NCBI RefSeq assembly: GCF_000331535.1
Contig: NZ_AMZN01000072.1
Span: 49,729 to 113,728, forward strand
Direction of reading: 5' to 3'
Source: Fulvivirga imtechensis AK7
GTDB lineage: Bacteria; Bacteroidota; Bacteroidia; Cytophagales; Cyclobacteriaceae
Length of the DNA: 64,000 nt
This document shows, piece after piece, positions 9,087 through 18,072 of the stretch (within the stretch, counting starts at the first letter, position 1; each line of letters starts with the position of its first letter). The notes beneath the pieces are model-generated. The model was not told where the DNA came from, ran no database searches, and saw only the letters and a program-made list of their open reading frames with translations. A program made the position numbers and the translations under genes.

Positions 9087-9222
9087 TGTCTTTAAGAAAA
9101 CGTTCCCGCAAAAGGGCGGGACAAGTCCCAAAAAGTGATAGTCCCGTACAGTTGTTACAGTTGTCGGGAAGAGCGTTTTTGGAACAAGCATAACGTAGAC
9201 ATTGGCGTTTTCTTAGAGACAC
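9084..9222 (+). repeat. Dispersed TIR element, copy A (about 139 bp)
   Basis: Left end TAGTGTCTTTAAGAAAAC and right end GTTTTCTTAGAGACAC form an inverted repeat. Inside are GTCCCAAAAAG and CGTTTTTGGAAC hairpin arms. The middle (GGGCGGGAC, GTCCCGTACAG) is shared with copy D at 49466-49624. This copy has only one copy of the left terminal motif; the other four carry two in tandem. The right end reads ACACAA rather than ACACTA, so it is slightly decayed. It supplies the stop codon of rny. Confidence 0.85.
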
Positions 9223-9631
9223 AAAGTAACCTTCGGTTCTCTGTTCTCTGTTGGTTTTCGGTTCACTTTTATTTAAAGAGTGAACTAAAAACTGACCAAA
9301 CAGCATAATCCATCCGGCAGTAATCAAAAGCAGTTGGCTTTCAATAACTCAACCAATTGACCAATAACAACACATCAGCCTTAGGACTTACGCCCGTCTT
9401 TCACCGGATGTGACGTGCTTTACGGAAACACTCATCCAATCCGGCATATTGTTCCAAATTCCAAAGTGCCCTCCGGTATTTCGGCCTTACCTGTCTCCAT
9501 TGCCCGCAATATATTGTCTTCAGATACTGGTATTTGGAAAATTTTATATAACTTTTCAGCTTATTTTTAAGCTATTTGTTTTTGAGTTACAGGTTTTTAG
9601 ATCTATTTTTTACTTGTTCATATAGCATTTG
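9223..9631. other. Gene-free stretch before the SpoIIE phosphatase gene
   Basis: About 410 bases without a convincing gene. There is a short inverted repeat (GTTCACT near 9261, AGTGAAC near 9279) and an AT-rich run from about 9540 to 9600 that probably holds the promoter of the next gene. No clean TAnnTTTG was found. Confidence 0.4.
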
Positions 9632-11392
9632 ATGAAGCTCATTTATTCCATTCTATTTTTTCTCACCACGCTTTCCCTTTCCTTTTATTCGACCGCTCAA
9701 AATAGTACACAGGAAGGCATAGAGAGCTATAAAGAAAAGCTTCACGAGGCGATTCAGACAAATGATCTGCAAAAGGCTGCCGCTTACTCTTACGAGATCG
9801 CTCGCTTATATTTTAAATCCGGAGAATTAAAGGAGGCTGCTAAAGAACTGATGGTTACATTATCCTATAGCGAAAAAATAAATAACTCCGGTATTAGCCA
9901 ATCGGCTTATTATACATTAGGATTGATCCATCATGATCTGAGGGAGTACAACGATGCCATAAAGCAATTCAGAAAGAGTTATAAACTTGCTGAAAAGCAA
10001 AAAGACGAACTGGCAATGGCCGATAACTCAATAGGTATTGCCCAATGCTATGCCGCCCTGCAGCGCCATAAGCGTGCGATAGAGCCACTTGAAGAAGCTT
10101 TAAGCATTTATATCCGGCATAGCCAAAGGGAATCACGGCAATATTGCTATAACCTGCTTGCCGAGTATCATAAACAACTGGGTAACGGTGCTAAATCAAA
10201 TGAATATTTCAGCCACTATTCCTTAATGGAAAGTGAGAGCAATCGTGAAAGACAACTCAGCAAAATGGAGGAGCGTATCGGTGTTGTGGAAGCCGAAAAA
10301 ATAGCAACCGAGCGTGCCCTCGGTATCAAAGAGTCTGAATTGCTGGAACAGTCACAAGAACTTCAAAAGGTAGAGGACTCTCTCAAGGAAGCGCAAGAGC
10401 TAAGTGAAAAGCAGCAACTACAGATCAACCTGCTTAACACGGAAAAAGAATTGAGCGACATGACGGTGAAAGAGCAAAATGCCAGGATCCAAAATGAGAG
10501 GTTGTTGAGAAATTCGCTTATCGGAGGCGTTGCACTCGCGGGTGCTTTGATTTTTGTGATATTTATTGATTATAGAAGGAAAATAAAGACGAATAAAAAG
10601 ATCCATCAGCAAAATCTGAATATCACCAGCAGTATTAACTATGCCCAGCGTATACAACAAGCTATGCTGCCTCACCTTGAAAATATCGGAGAATTATTGC
10701 CGGATCATTTCGTGCTGTTCAAACCCCGTGATATTGTAAGTGGCGACTTCTACTGGTTTTCCGAGCTCCCGGGTGACCAGCCCGGTGAAGTCAGTAACTT
10801 TGGTATTGCCGCGGTTGACTGTACGGGCCATGGCGTGCCAGGAGCATTTATGTCGATGATAGGAATGAATGCCCTAAATGGTATAGTAAACAGGGGGATC
10901 AATAAAACTGATCAGATATTGGAAAACCTTCATCATGATATTACCTCAGCGCTCAGACAGGAAGAAACCGGCAATAGAGATGGTATGGATATGGCCCTTT
11001 GCCTGATAAAACGTAACGAAAAAATACTGGAATTTTCGGGAGCAAAAAACCCCTTGGTGTACATACAAAATAACGAACTGCATCACATTAAAGGCGATGT
11101 TCATAGCATCGGTGGCGGCAAAAAGGGAAAAGAAACTCGCTTTACTCAACATAAAATAAAAATTGATCAGCCCACAACAGTATATATTTTTTCTGATGGT
11201 TATGTGGATCAGTTCGGAGGTCTAGATAATATGAAATTTATGTCTAAGCGCTTCAAACAACTCCTATATGATATCCATCAGTTGCCACTGGAAGAGCAAA
11301 AAGCTCGCCTGGATAAATCATTTTATGAATGGAAAGGAGATGGCAGGCAAATTGACGATATATTGGTAATCGGCTTTAGGATCGATATTTAG
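9632..11392 (+). CDS. TPR-repeat SpoIIE-type serine/threonine phosphatase
   Basis: A 586-residue sensor-type phosphatase. Order: signal peptide (about 1-23), TPR repeats (about 30-190), a coiled coil (about 200-285), one membrane helix (about 290-307), then a cytoplasmic SpoIIE/PP2C phosphatase domain (about 345-586). Metal-binding motifs are GDFYW, AAVDCTGHGVPGAFMS, DGMDMALC, FSDGYVDQFGG and DDILVIG. The family dephosphorylates anti-sigma-antagonist or similar partners. The TPRs would sit in the periplasm and sense an unknown signal. ATG at 9632 is chosen over the adjacent in-frame TTG at 9629. It is a single gene. Confidence 0.88.
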   Translation: MKLIYSILFFLTTLSLSFYSTAQNSTQEGIESYKEKLHEAIQTNDLQKAAAYSYEIARLYFKSGELKEAAKELMVTLSYSEKINNSGISQSAYYTLGLIHHDLREYNDAIKQFRKSYKLAEKQKDELAMADNSIGIAQCYAALQRHKRAIEPLEEALSIYIRHSQRESRQYCYNLLAEYHKQLGNGAKSNEYFSHYSLMESESNRERQLSKMEERIGVVEAEKIATERALGIKESELLEQSQELQKVEDSLKEAQELSEKQQLQINLLNTEKELSDMTVKEQNARIQNERLLRNSLIGGVALAGALIFVIFIDYRRKIKTNKKIHQQNLNITSSINYAQRIQQAMLPHLENIGELLPDHFVLFKPRDIVSGDFYWFSELPGDQPGEVSNFGIAAVDCTGHGVPGAFMSMIGMNALNGIVNRGINKTDQILENLHHDITSALRQEETGNRDGMDMALCLIKRNEKILEFSGAKNPLVYIQNNELHHIKGDVHSIGGGKKGKETRFTQHKIKIDQPTTVYIFSDGYVDQFGGLDNMKFMSKRFKQLLYDIHQLPLEEQKARLDKSFYEWKGDGRQIDDILVIGFRIDI

Positions 11393-11558
11393 AGCTGTCT
11401 ACCTTTTATTTATTCTTGTTAGTGGCCGGTTGATAATGAACTAAAAAGATCAAATCCGCATTTTTCACCAGAAACAGGCATGTTATAGCTATTAGTTTAT
11501 AGAAAAATAACAAAAGATTAATAACTTTCCACCGCAAATTCACTAACAGCCAATAAGA

Positions 11559-12563
11559 ATGGTCACTACTGAGGAGAAAGAGAAAGCAAGACGACAATTA
11601 GGCAGCAAGGGATTCCTGGATTTACCGGTGAGTCCTGGTACTGATCTGATAGCAGAGATCAATAAGTTACGAAAGGAAAAAAATGCCGTAATTCTGGCCC
11701 ACTATTATCAGTTTCCTGAGATACAGGATATTGCCGACTATGTAGGCGACAGCCTTGGTCTTGCACAACAAGCTGCCGATACAAATGCTGATATTATAGT
11801 ATTCGCGGGTGTTCATTTCATGGGGGAAACAGCCAAAGTATTGAGCCCTGATAAGAAGGTGATCCTACCTGACCTTAATGCAGGTTGTTCTTTAGCAGAC
11901 TCTTGTCCTCCGGATAAATTTGGAGAATTTATTAAACAACATCCTGACCATGTGGTGGTGACCTATGTCAACTGTTCCGCCGAGATAAAAACAATGAGTG
12001 ATATAGTCTGCACCAGTTCCAATGCAGTGAAGATCATCAACTCCATACCGGCTGATAAACCCATCATATTTGCTCCGGATGCTAACCTGGGAAAATACCT
12101 GATGAAAGTTACCGGCAGAGATATGCTGCTATGGGATGGCGCGTGCATGGTACATGAAGCATTCAGTATTGACAAGCTATTGGCCGCTCACAAAGAGCAT
12201 CCTACAGCAAAAATAATTGCTCATCCTGAATCAGAAAGTCATATTTTAAAGGTAGCCAGTTTTATTGGCTCTACCTCTAAGCTCATCGATTTTGTAAAGA
12301 ACGATCCTGCAGAAGAGTTCATAGTAGCCACAGAAGCGGGGATACTGCACCAGATGAGCAGAGAGGTACCTCATAAAAAGATCATTGCCGCTCCAGCCTA
12401 TGCAGAAAATAAATGCTCTTGCAGTGAATGCGGTTACATGAAGATGAACACCTTGCAAAAGCTATATCTGTGTATGAAATACGAAGAGCCGGAGATCACT
12501 CTCCCTGAAGATATTATCAAAAATGCATTAAAACCAATCCAGAGAATGCTGGAGCTATCATAG
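11559..12563 (+). CDS. nadA: Quinolinate synthase
   Basis: A 334-residue [4Fe-4S] enzyme that condenses iminoaspartate with dihydroxyacetone phosphate to quinolinate in de novo NAD synthesis. Recognisable segments are [27 protein letters not shown] (cluster Cys110), [19 protein letters not shown] and the C-terminal [13 protein letters not shown] cluster region. Length is typical. Its stop is 7 bases before nadB, so the two form an operon making quinolinate from aspartate; nadC is not in view. Confidence 0.97.
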   Translation: MVTTEEKEKARRQLGSKGFLDLPVSPGTDLIAEINKLRKEKNAVILAHYYQFPEIQDIADYVGDSLGLAQQAADTNADIIVFAGVHFMGETAKVLSPDKKVILPDLNAGCSLADSCPPDKFGEFIKQHPDHVVVTYVNCSAEIKTMSDIVCTSSNAVKIINSIPADKPIIFAPDANLGKYLMKVTGRDMLLWDGACMVHEAFSIDKLLAAHKEHPTAKIIAHPESESHILKVASFIGSTSKLIDFVKNDPAEEFIVATEAGILHQMSREVPHKKIIAAPAYAENKCSCSECGYMKMNTLQKLYLCMKYEEPEITLPEDIIKNALKPIQRMLELS

Positions 12564-12570
12564 GTCAGCT

Positions 12571-14145
12571 ATGCAAAAAACTGACTTTCTGGTTATAGGT
12601 TCAGGCCTGGCGGGCCTGAGCTTTGCAGTGAAGATGGCCCGTCATTTCCCGGATCAGCAGATCACTGTTATCACCAAAGATAGTGTAAATGAAAGCAATA
12701 CCCGTTATGCCCAAGGTGGCATAGCTGTGGTTACTGATCTGCTCAATGACGATTTTGATAAGCACAAAAAGGACACGCTCATAGCCGGTGATGGATTGTG
12801 TGATGAATATATCGTTGACCTGGTAGTGAAGGAAGGCCCGTTCCGGCTACAGGAAATCATAGATCTTGGTGCTGAATTTGACAGAAGCCCCGATGGCAGC
12901 TACCATTTGGGTATGGAGGGCGCCCACTCCGCCCGCAGGATACTCCACTATAAAGATGTGACCGGATTTAAGATACAAAGCACGCTGCTGGATGAAGCGC
13001 ATAGGTTGTCCAACGTACATATTCTGGAGCACCATTTTGCTGTAGATCTGATCACACAACACCACCTGGGTGAAGTTGTGACTAAGAAAAGCACAGATAT
13101 CAAATGTTTTGGGGCTTATTCCCTGGACCTGAAAACTCACAAAATTGAAACATACATTGCCAAAACCACTATTTTGGCATCGGGAGGTATCGGGCAGGTG
13201 TACCAACTCACCACCAACCCAGCCGTGGCTACCGGTGACGGTATAGCAATGGCCTATCGTGCTAAAGCGCTGCTTGAAAATATGCAATTTGTGCAGTTTC
13301 ACCCCACAGCGCTATACGGCAATCCCGGGGAAACAGCCTTTCTCATTTCAGAAGCCGTTCGTGGGTTTGGCGCCATCTTAAAAACAAGAAATGGCAAAAC
13401 CTTCATGGAAAAGTATGACGAACGGGGGTCGCTGGCATCGCGCGACATTGTGGCCCGTGCCATCGACTCTGAAATGAAGGCCAGTGGCGACCCGTGTGTC
13501 TTTTTGGATTGCAGGCATCTGGATATCGAGGAGTTTAAAGAGCATTTCCCAAATATTTATCAAAAATGCCTGTCGTTGGATATTGACGTAGCAAAAGATA
13601 TGATACCTGTAGCTCCGGCTGCACACTACGTTTGTGGTGGAGTGAAAACAGATGAATGGGGTCGTACTAATATCGATAACCTATATTGCTGTGGCGAAAT
13701 AGCCTGCACCGGATTACATGGTGCGAACCGCCTGGCGTCTAATTCACTGCTGGAGGCATTGATATTTGCACATCGTTGTTATCTTGATGTGATTCAAAAG
13801 GCTTCTACATTATCTCACATGGAGAACATCCCGGAGTGGCAGGCTGCGGGTACCACACAGCCCCGCGAGTGGGTGCTGATCAATCACAACCGTACAGAGG
13901 TGAAAAATATTATGAGCGACTATGTGAGCATTGTTCGCTCCAATGAACGGCTGCAGCGTGCACTAAACCGGCTAGAGATCATACATCAGGAAACAGAAAG
14001 GCTATACAAAACCACTACCCTGTCTCCTCAACTTTGTGAATTGCGCAATCTCATTAATGTTGCTTACCTGATCGTGAAGCAGTCAATTGAACAGAAAGAG
14101 AACAGAGGGACTTTTTATAATGTTGATATAGGGGCTGAGAGGTGA
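12571..14145 (+). CDS. nadB: L-aspartate oxidase
   Basis: A 524-residue flavoprotein that oxidises aspartate to iminoaspartate for NadA. It shows the N-terminal FAD motif (VIGSGLAGLS), TRYAQGGIAV, the substrate-loop GMEGAHSARRILH, and the C-terminal GLHGANRLASNSLLEAL of the succinate dehydrogenase/fumarate reductase flavoprotein family. Its 3' end runs into the G-rich short repeat (14128-14166), and the final residues DIGAER and the TGA stop are encoded there. The original C-terminus may therefore have been changed slightly by the repeat. It overlaps the convergent toxin remnant by 31 bases. Confidence 0.96.
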   Translation: MQKTDFLVIGSGLAGLSFAVKMARHFPDQQITVITKDSVNESNTRYAQGGIAVVTDLLNDDFDKHKKDTLIAGDGLCDEYIVDLVVKEGPFRLQEIIDLGAEFDRSPDGSYHLGMEGAHSARRILHYKDVTGFKIQSTLLDEAHRLSNVHILEHHFAVDLITQHHLGEVVTKKSTDIKCFGAYSLDLKTHKIETYIAKTTILASGGIGQVYQLTTNPAVATGDGIAMAYRAKALLENMQFVQFHPTALYGNPGETAFLISEAVRGFGAILKTRNGKTFMEKYDERGSLASRDIVARAIDSEMKASGDPCVFLDCRHLDIEEFKEHFPNIYQKCLSLDIDVAKDMIPVAPAAHYVCGGVKTDEWGRTNIDNLYCCGEIACTGLHGANRLASNSLLEALIFAHRCYLDVIQKASTLSHMENIPEWQAAGTTQPREWVLINHNRTEVKNIMSDYVSIVRSNERLQRALNRLEIIHQETERLYKTTTLSPQLCELRNLINVAYLIVKQSIEQKENRGTFYNVDIGAER

Positions 14146-14381
14146 GGGCTGAGGGGTGAGAGCTGAGGTTTTCTGGGCTTATGATTGAGTAAAAAACTAT
14201 TTCTAAAATCCTGATCTTTAGTGATCAAAATTAAATCATTAGCATCTGCATATTCAGAAATCCGTGAATCTTTGGTGTACCACTTATCCAAAATATCATT
14301 AACATGCTGCGATAAAAAACCTAGTTCATTGAGTCGTTTGGAAAGCTTCTTGGGGATATGAACATCACACAGAAAATTCAT
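14115..14381 (-). pseudogene. Truncated DUF5615 PIN-like toxin
   Basis: An 88-residue frame. The N-terminal two thirds match DUF5615 (Mut7-C/PIN-like) toxins: MNFLCDVHIPKKLSKRLNEL, then ISEYADANDLILITKDQDFRNS. After about residue 67 the homology stops and the tail (PQLSPLSPHLSAPIS) is simply the reverse reading of the G-rich repeat at 14128-14166. Family members are usually around 110-120 residues, so the last third of the domain is missing. The antitoxin gene is intact upstream (TAA directly followed by ATG). It is probably inactive; a short active form cannot be excluded. Confidence 0.65.
14128..14166. repeat. G-rich short-period repeat (GGCTGAG / GGTGAG type)
   Basis: Degenerate 7-mer-like units such as GGCTGAG, AGGTGAG and AGCTGAG run for about 40 bases across the nadB stop codon and the 3' end of the toxin remnant. 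Related tracts occur at 33948-34004 and 35930-35996. Confidence 0.7.
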
Positions 14382-14612
14382 TTACTGTGCAATATTATAT
14401 GTTTGCCCAGACACTGAAAGTCGGGCATAATTTAAACATGCCATTATATCATCTTTTTCCAACTCCGGATGATCCTCTAGGATTTCTTCAATAGCCATAC
14501 CTGAACTCAGCATATCCGGAATAACCTCAACAGGCCATCTCATACCTCTAACCACAGGCTTTCCATGGCAAACAGAGGGGTCAATCGTGATTCTGCTGAT
14601 ATTTGAATTCAT
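14382..14612 (-). CDS. DUF433 antitoxin
   Basis: A 76-residue protein with the DUF433 pattern: RITIDPSVCHGKPVVRGMR, WPVEVIPDMLSSGM, then EEILEDHPELEKDDIMACL. DUF433 proteins are winged-helix antitoxins paired with DUF5615 PIN-like toxins. ATG at 14612 is chosen because the only longer in-frame start is TTG at 14627. The stop TAA touches the ATG of the toxin, which gives tight translational coupling. The toxin partner is truncated, so this is likely a decaying module. Confidence 0.82.
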   Translation of the reverse strand: MNSNISRITIDPSVCHGKPVVRGMRWPVEVIPDMLSSGMAIEEILEDHPELEKDDIMACLNYARLSVSGQTYNIAQ

Positions 14613-14707
14613 ACTGTAAATATACAAATTAATTAAAAGAAGCGATATAGCACTAACTGTTAATAACCTTCATTTCAAACAACAATTCTGTTACCTTTAT
14701 CACTAAT

Positions 14708-15532
14708 ATGTCTGAACTATTTGAATTATATACAACCGATGGCCTCCGGCTTAAAGGGACAATATGGCTACCTGACAATCAACCAGAGTCGATCACCTGC
14801 CTGGTGCATGGCTTTGGTGAGCATATTGGCCGGTATGAGCATGTAGCTGTGGCTTTCAACAAGGTAAATATGGCATTGACAGCCATTGACTTGAGAGGGC
14901 ATGGCAAGTCGCAGGGAAAACGGGGACACACCCCTTCGTACGATCACTTGCTACAAGATCTGCGGTTGTTTATTAAGTACATCAGTGGCAGGTTTCCCAA
15001 CATACCGATCCACTTGTACGGACACAGCATGGGCGGCAACATTGTCAGCAATTATCTGCTAATCGATCGCCCTACCGCAGTACGTTCTGCAGTAGTTACT
15101 TCTGCATGGTTCAAACTTCGTTTCGATCCTCCACAGTTGAAAGTGGCTGTGGGAAAGGCAATGCGGAAAATATACCCGAAATATTCGGAATCCAACGGAC
15201 TGAACCCTGATCATCTGTCTACCGATAAATCAGTAGGCAAGGCTTATAATAATGATCCTTTGGTGAATGACAAAATAACAACGGAGATGTACTTTGCCAT
15301 TACCGAAGCGGGCCAATGGGCGTTAGATCATGCCACAACTGTAGAAATACCGCTGCTTGTCATGCACGGCTCTGCAGACTCCATTACCTCCCCGGAAGCC
15401 TCCGCGCGGTTTGCTGACAGGGCAAGTGCTCAGTATAAGCCCTGGGATGGCATGTATCATGAAACACACAACGAGATTGATAAAGAAAAAGTGATACACA
15501 CCATTATAGACTGGCTAAAGCAGCATAGTTGA
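14708..15532 (+). CDS. Alpha/beta hydrolase, monoacylglycerol lipase-like
   Basis: A 274-residue serine hydrolase of the lysophospholipase/monoacylglycerol lipase type. The oxyanion region is HGFGEH (34-39). The nucleophile elbow is GHSMGG with Ser107. The acid is probably Asp in HGSADSITS (about 217-225) and the base is His near YHETHNEID (about 255). It likely cleaves monoacylglycerol or lysophospholipid esters in the cytoplasm. It is convergent with the nitroreductase gene, with only 4 bases between their stops. Confidence 0.85.
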   Translation: MSELFELYTTDGLRLKGTIWLPDNQPESITCLVHGFGEHIGRYEHVAVAFNKVNMALTAIDLRGHGKSQGKRGHTPSYDHLLQDLRLFIKYISGRFPNIPIHLYGHSMGGNIVSNYLLIDRPTAVRSAVVTSAWFKLRFDPPQLKVAVGKAMRKIYPKYSESNGLNPDHLSTDKSVGKAYNNDPLVNDKITTEMYFAITEAGQWALDHATTVEIPLLVMHGSADSITSPEASARFADRASAQYKPWDGMYHETHNEIDKEKVIHTIIDWLKQHS

Positions 15533-15536
15533 ACTA

Positions 15537-16166
15537 TCACTTTACTTCAAATAATAATTCACTAGGCTTTCTGACTTTTCTCTCTCGCTGCGCATGATCA
15601 TCTTCAGAACGATACCCTATGGCAGCCGCGACCACTGCATTCAGGTTCCTTTCAGAAAGCTGCAGAATTTTATTATACTCATTAGCATCAAACCCTTCCA
15701 TAGGACATGCATCTATTTTTAATTCAGCACAAATTGCCAGCAGATTGCCCAGCGCCAAATAAGTTTGCTTTGCAGCCCATTCCTGCCTCTCTTCATCTGT
15801 TTTTTCAGCCAGCTTTCCTTTTATGAAGTCTCCATACCTACGAATATTGTCAGGGGACTGGCCGCGTACCTGTGCTGTTATTCGTATGAAGTCTTCGATG
15901 ATTTCATTGGTGATATCACTATAACCGCAAAAAACGATCAAATGAGACGCATCTGTCACCTGTGCCTGACCCCATGAGGCGTTTTTAAGTATTTTCCGTG
16001 TCTCATGATCCTCCACTATCAGTACCTTATAAGGCTGAAGGCCATAGGAAGAGGCAGAAAGGCGTATCGCCTCCTTGATTTTCTCAAGTTGTTCCTGCTC
16101 CACTTTCTTATGAGGATCGAATTTCTTTGTGGCATATCGCCATCTCAAGTTTTTGATGAGTTCCAT
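15537..16166 (-). CDS. NAD(P)H-dependent nitroreductase-family oxidoreductase
   Basis: A 209-residue FMN-dependent protein of the NfsB/FRase I type. It begins with the family pattern MELIKNLRWRYATKKFD and includes ASSYGLQPYKVLIVED, then TYLALGNLLAICAELKIDACPMEGF and IGYRSEDD near the end. These enzymes use NAD(P)H to reduce quinones, nitro-compounds or flavins. It lies 39 bases downstream of the GNAT gene on the same strand and may be the last gene of that run. Confidence 0.9.
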   Translation of the reverse strand: MELIKNLRWRYATKKFDPHKKVEQEQLEKIKEAIRLSASSYGLQPYKVLIVEDHETRKILKNASWGQAQVTDASHLIVFCGYSDITNEIIEDFIRITAQVRGQSPDNIRRYGDFIKGKLAEKTDEERQEWAAKQTYLALGNLLAICAELKIDACPMEGFDANEYNKILQLSERNLNAVVAAAIGYRSEDDHAQRERKVRKPSELLFEVK

Positions 16167-16205
16167 TTTATTAAACCTTATGAATATAAAAATCTACAAT
16201 AAAAA

Positions 16206-16970
16206 TTACCGATGAGCATGCAATACATAGTTCTTCATCATGAACTGTTCCTCAAAGCCCAACTTCAAATATAGATCCTTGCCCATATTTGATGCCTGAA
16301 GCGTTGCCAACTCAAAGCCACTGTCAATGGATAGGTTAAGGACCCTTCTCATCATTTGCTCTGCAAATCCTTTTCTTCTCATTTCAGGAATAACACCCAT
16401 AGCATGTATGCCCATCACATTTTCCATATGATGTAGAATGACGGTGCCCACAGCCGCACTTTTATAAAAAGCCACATAAAAGTCAGTACTTTCGTATGCA
16501 GGTAGCAATAGCCGGTGACTTATGGTGTACCCAAAAGCCTCCAAAAAAAGTTGCTCCCATTGGATAGCTTCTTCTTCAGTTTGCACTTTCTTGATCGTCA
16601 ACGCCCCGGTTTCATCATGGCGTTTTCCTAATTGCAAAGACATTCCCACCTGTTCAAACTGCTTTTCAAATCCATGGGCCTCTAACCACTTGTAGGATTG
16701 ACTTTGGCAGATATCCCAGTAAGGAACCACAAGCCGGAACGGTGTGGTCAGTAGCCTGTCCTTTGCTGCTATTGCGGTCTTTTCATCAGCATTGTGGTGA
16801 AACCACAAGCGATTTGGCCACTCGGAATAATCAACGGCACAAAACTCAAAACTTTCTTCCCGGGTGTGCGCCTGCGCCCGTTTTCCTACCACTCGCCATA
16901 AGGACGTAAGGTTTTCTATATTTTTACTAACACGATCTGATACTGTTCTCATTGTTTTCATTGTTTTCAT
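16206..16970 (-). CDS. GNAT family N-acetyltransferase
   Basis: A 254-residue protein. The C-terminal half is a GNAT acetyltransferase domain: VMGIHAMGVIPEMRRKGFAE gives the acetyl-CoA pyrophosphate loop (RRKGFAE), followed by LYLKLGFEEQF. The N-terminal half is a degenerate GNAT-like or substrate domain. Several in-frame ATGs lie at the start (MKTMKTMRTV), and the first overlaps the upstream transporter stop as ATGA. The substrate is unknown. Confidence 0.8.
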   Translation of the reverse strand: MKTMKTMRTVSDRVSKNIENLTSLWRVVGKRAQAHTREESFEFCAVDYSEWPNRLWFHHNADEKTAIAAKDRLLTTPFRLVVPYWDICQSQSYKWLEAHGFEKQFEQVGMSLQLGKRHDETGALTIKKVQTEEEAIQWEQLFLEAFGYTISHRLLLPAYESTDFYVAFYKSAAVGTVILHHMENVMGIHAMGVIPEMRRKGFAEQMMRRVLNLSIDSGFELATLQASNMGKDLYLKLGFEEQFMMKNYVLHAHR

Positions 16971-17413
16971 CTGTTAATTAAAATGATGCCCGTGATCATC
17001 GCCACGATGCCAAGTATTCCTTTATGATCAATTGGTTCTGCGGGTAGTCCAAACCATCCAAAATGACCTGCTACTACCGAGAATACCAGTTGGCCACAAA
17101 GCCCCAGAGAGATCATTGTAGACACACCCAGTCTGGGAATGGTGTAATAATATAAACTCACACCAATCACACTAAATAATGCACCTGTAAACCACAGATA
17201 ATAAGGTACTTCCTTTAATTGCTGTACAGTTGGGATATTTTTTACACTCAAGCCCACCAAGAGCATGGCAAAGAAGGCGCTACAAAAGAAGGCTACCAAC
17301 GATGCCAGCAACGGATTTTTTAACAAGACCCCGAGTTGTGCATTCAGGCCTCCCTGAATGGCCAGAAATACGCCTCCTATAAAGGCTAAAATAGTTACCA
17401 TTAGCTGATTCAT
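16967..17413 (-). CDS. DMT-family (DUF606/YdcZ) membrane transporter
   Basis: A 148-residue protein with about five hydrophobic helices: MVTILAFIGGVFLAIQGGLN, LASLVAFFCSAFFAMLLVGL, YLWFTGALFSVIGVSLYYY, a QLVFSVVAGHFGWFGLP region and GILGIVAMITGIILI. This is the YdcZ/DUF606 five-helix branch of the drug/metabolite transporter superfamily; the substrate is unknown. ATG at 17413 is preferred because it starts directly before the first helix. The stop overlaps the GNAT start by 4 bases. Confidence 0.82.
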   Translation of the reverse strand: MNQLMVTILAFIGGVFLAIQGGLNAQLGVLLKNPLLASLVAFFCSAFFAMLLVGLSVKNIPTVQQLKEVPYYLWFTGALFSVIGVSLYYYTIPRLGVSTMISLGLCGQLVFSVVAGHFGWFGLPAEPIDHKGILGIVAMITGIILINR

Positions 17414-17467
17414 ATGGCGAAAGTAAAGGAGGCATTTCACTATCGCATTTACATATGTTGATGCAGC

Positions 17468-18070
17468 TTATTTTTTTAAATCTTTTCTGATGCGACTGAG
17501 TTGCGTGGGCGTAATACCCAGGTATGAAGCGATATGCCGCTGCGGTACGCGACTTTCAAGATCCGTATAGTTTTTAAGAAAGGTCAAATATCTTTCCATA
17601 GCAGTTTGAGTGGCAAATGAGATCTGTCTTTTCTCATTTTCAATCACCCATTTTTGTTCCAGATAACCTGTATAGAAGTTTTTCAGGTCATCATTCTCAT
17701 TGATGAGTTGTTTATACTTTTTAAAATTCAAGCTGAGGATTATGCCATCTTCCAGGCATTCAAGAGCAAAAGATGAAGGACAAGACAGCAAAAGAGAAAC
17801 CGTAGAGGCAGCAAAATTTCCTTCCAAAAAGAAATTTTTAATATGCGTATTTCCATCTTGTGTAACAAACAGTGAGGTGATTATTCCTTCGCAGACGAAG
17901 TATAAACTCTTTGCCACCTGGTTGAGTTGTAAGAGGTAATGGCCCTTTTCAATCGAGGTGAATTTGGCTATGGAAAGCAATTTTGAAAGGGACTCCTCGC
18001 TGACCGGGGCGTACCTGTTCAATGCTTCCCGAAATTGACCGATGCATTTCTCCTGATCAATAATCATCAT
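17468..18070 (-). CDS. Crp/Fnr family transcriptional regulator
   Basis: A 200-residue protein with an N-terminal cyclic-nucleotide-binding-like beta barrel (EKGHYLLQLNQVAKSLYFVC) and a C-terminal helix-turn-helix (QRHIASYLGITPTQLSRIRK). It belongs to the short Bacteroidota Crp/Fnr branch in which the cNMP phosphate-binding residues are not well kept. It starts 2 bases after the YcaQ-like gene and lies 54 bases before the transporter gene, so it is likely in one operon and may regulate it. Confidence 0.87.
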   Translation of the reverse strand: MMIIDQEKCIGQFREALNRYAPVSEESLSKLLSIAKFTSIEKGHYLLQLNQVAKSLYFVCEGIITSLFVTQDGNTHIKNFFLEGNFAASTVSLLLSCPSSFALECLEDGIILSLNFKKYKQLINENDDLKNFYTGYLEQKWVIENEKRQISFATQTAMERYLTFLKNYTDLESRVPQRHIASYLGITPTQLSRIRKDLKK

Positions 18071-18072
18071 GT

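Noticed and set aside
9410..9625. Small plus-strand frame of 71 residues before the SpoIIE gene
   Set aside because: Its composition is that of AT-rich non-coding DNA, it has no motif, and no promoter or conservation can be seen.
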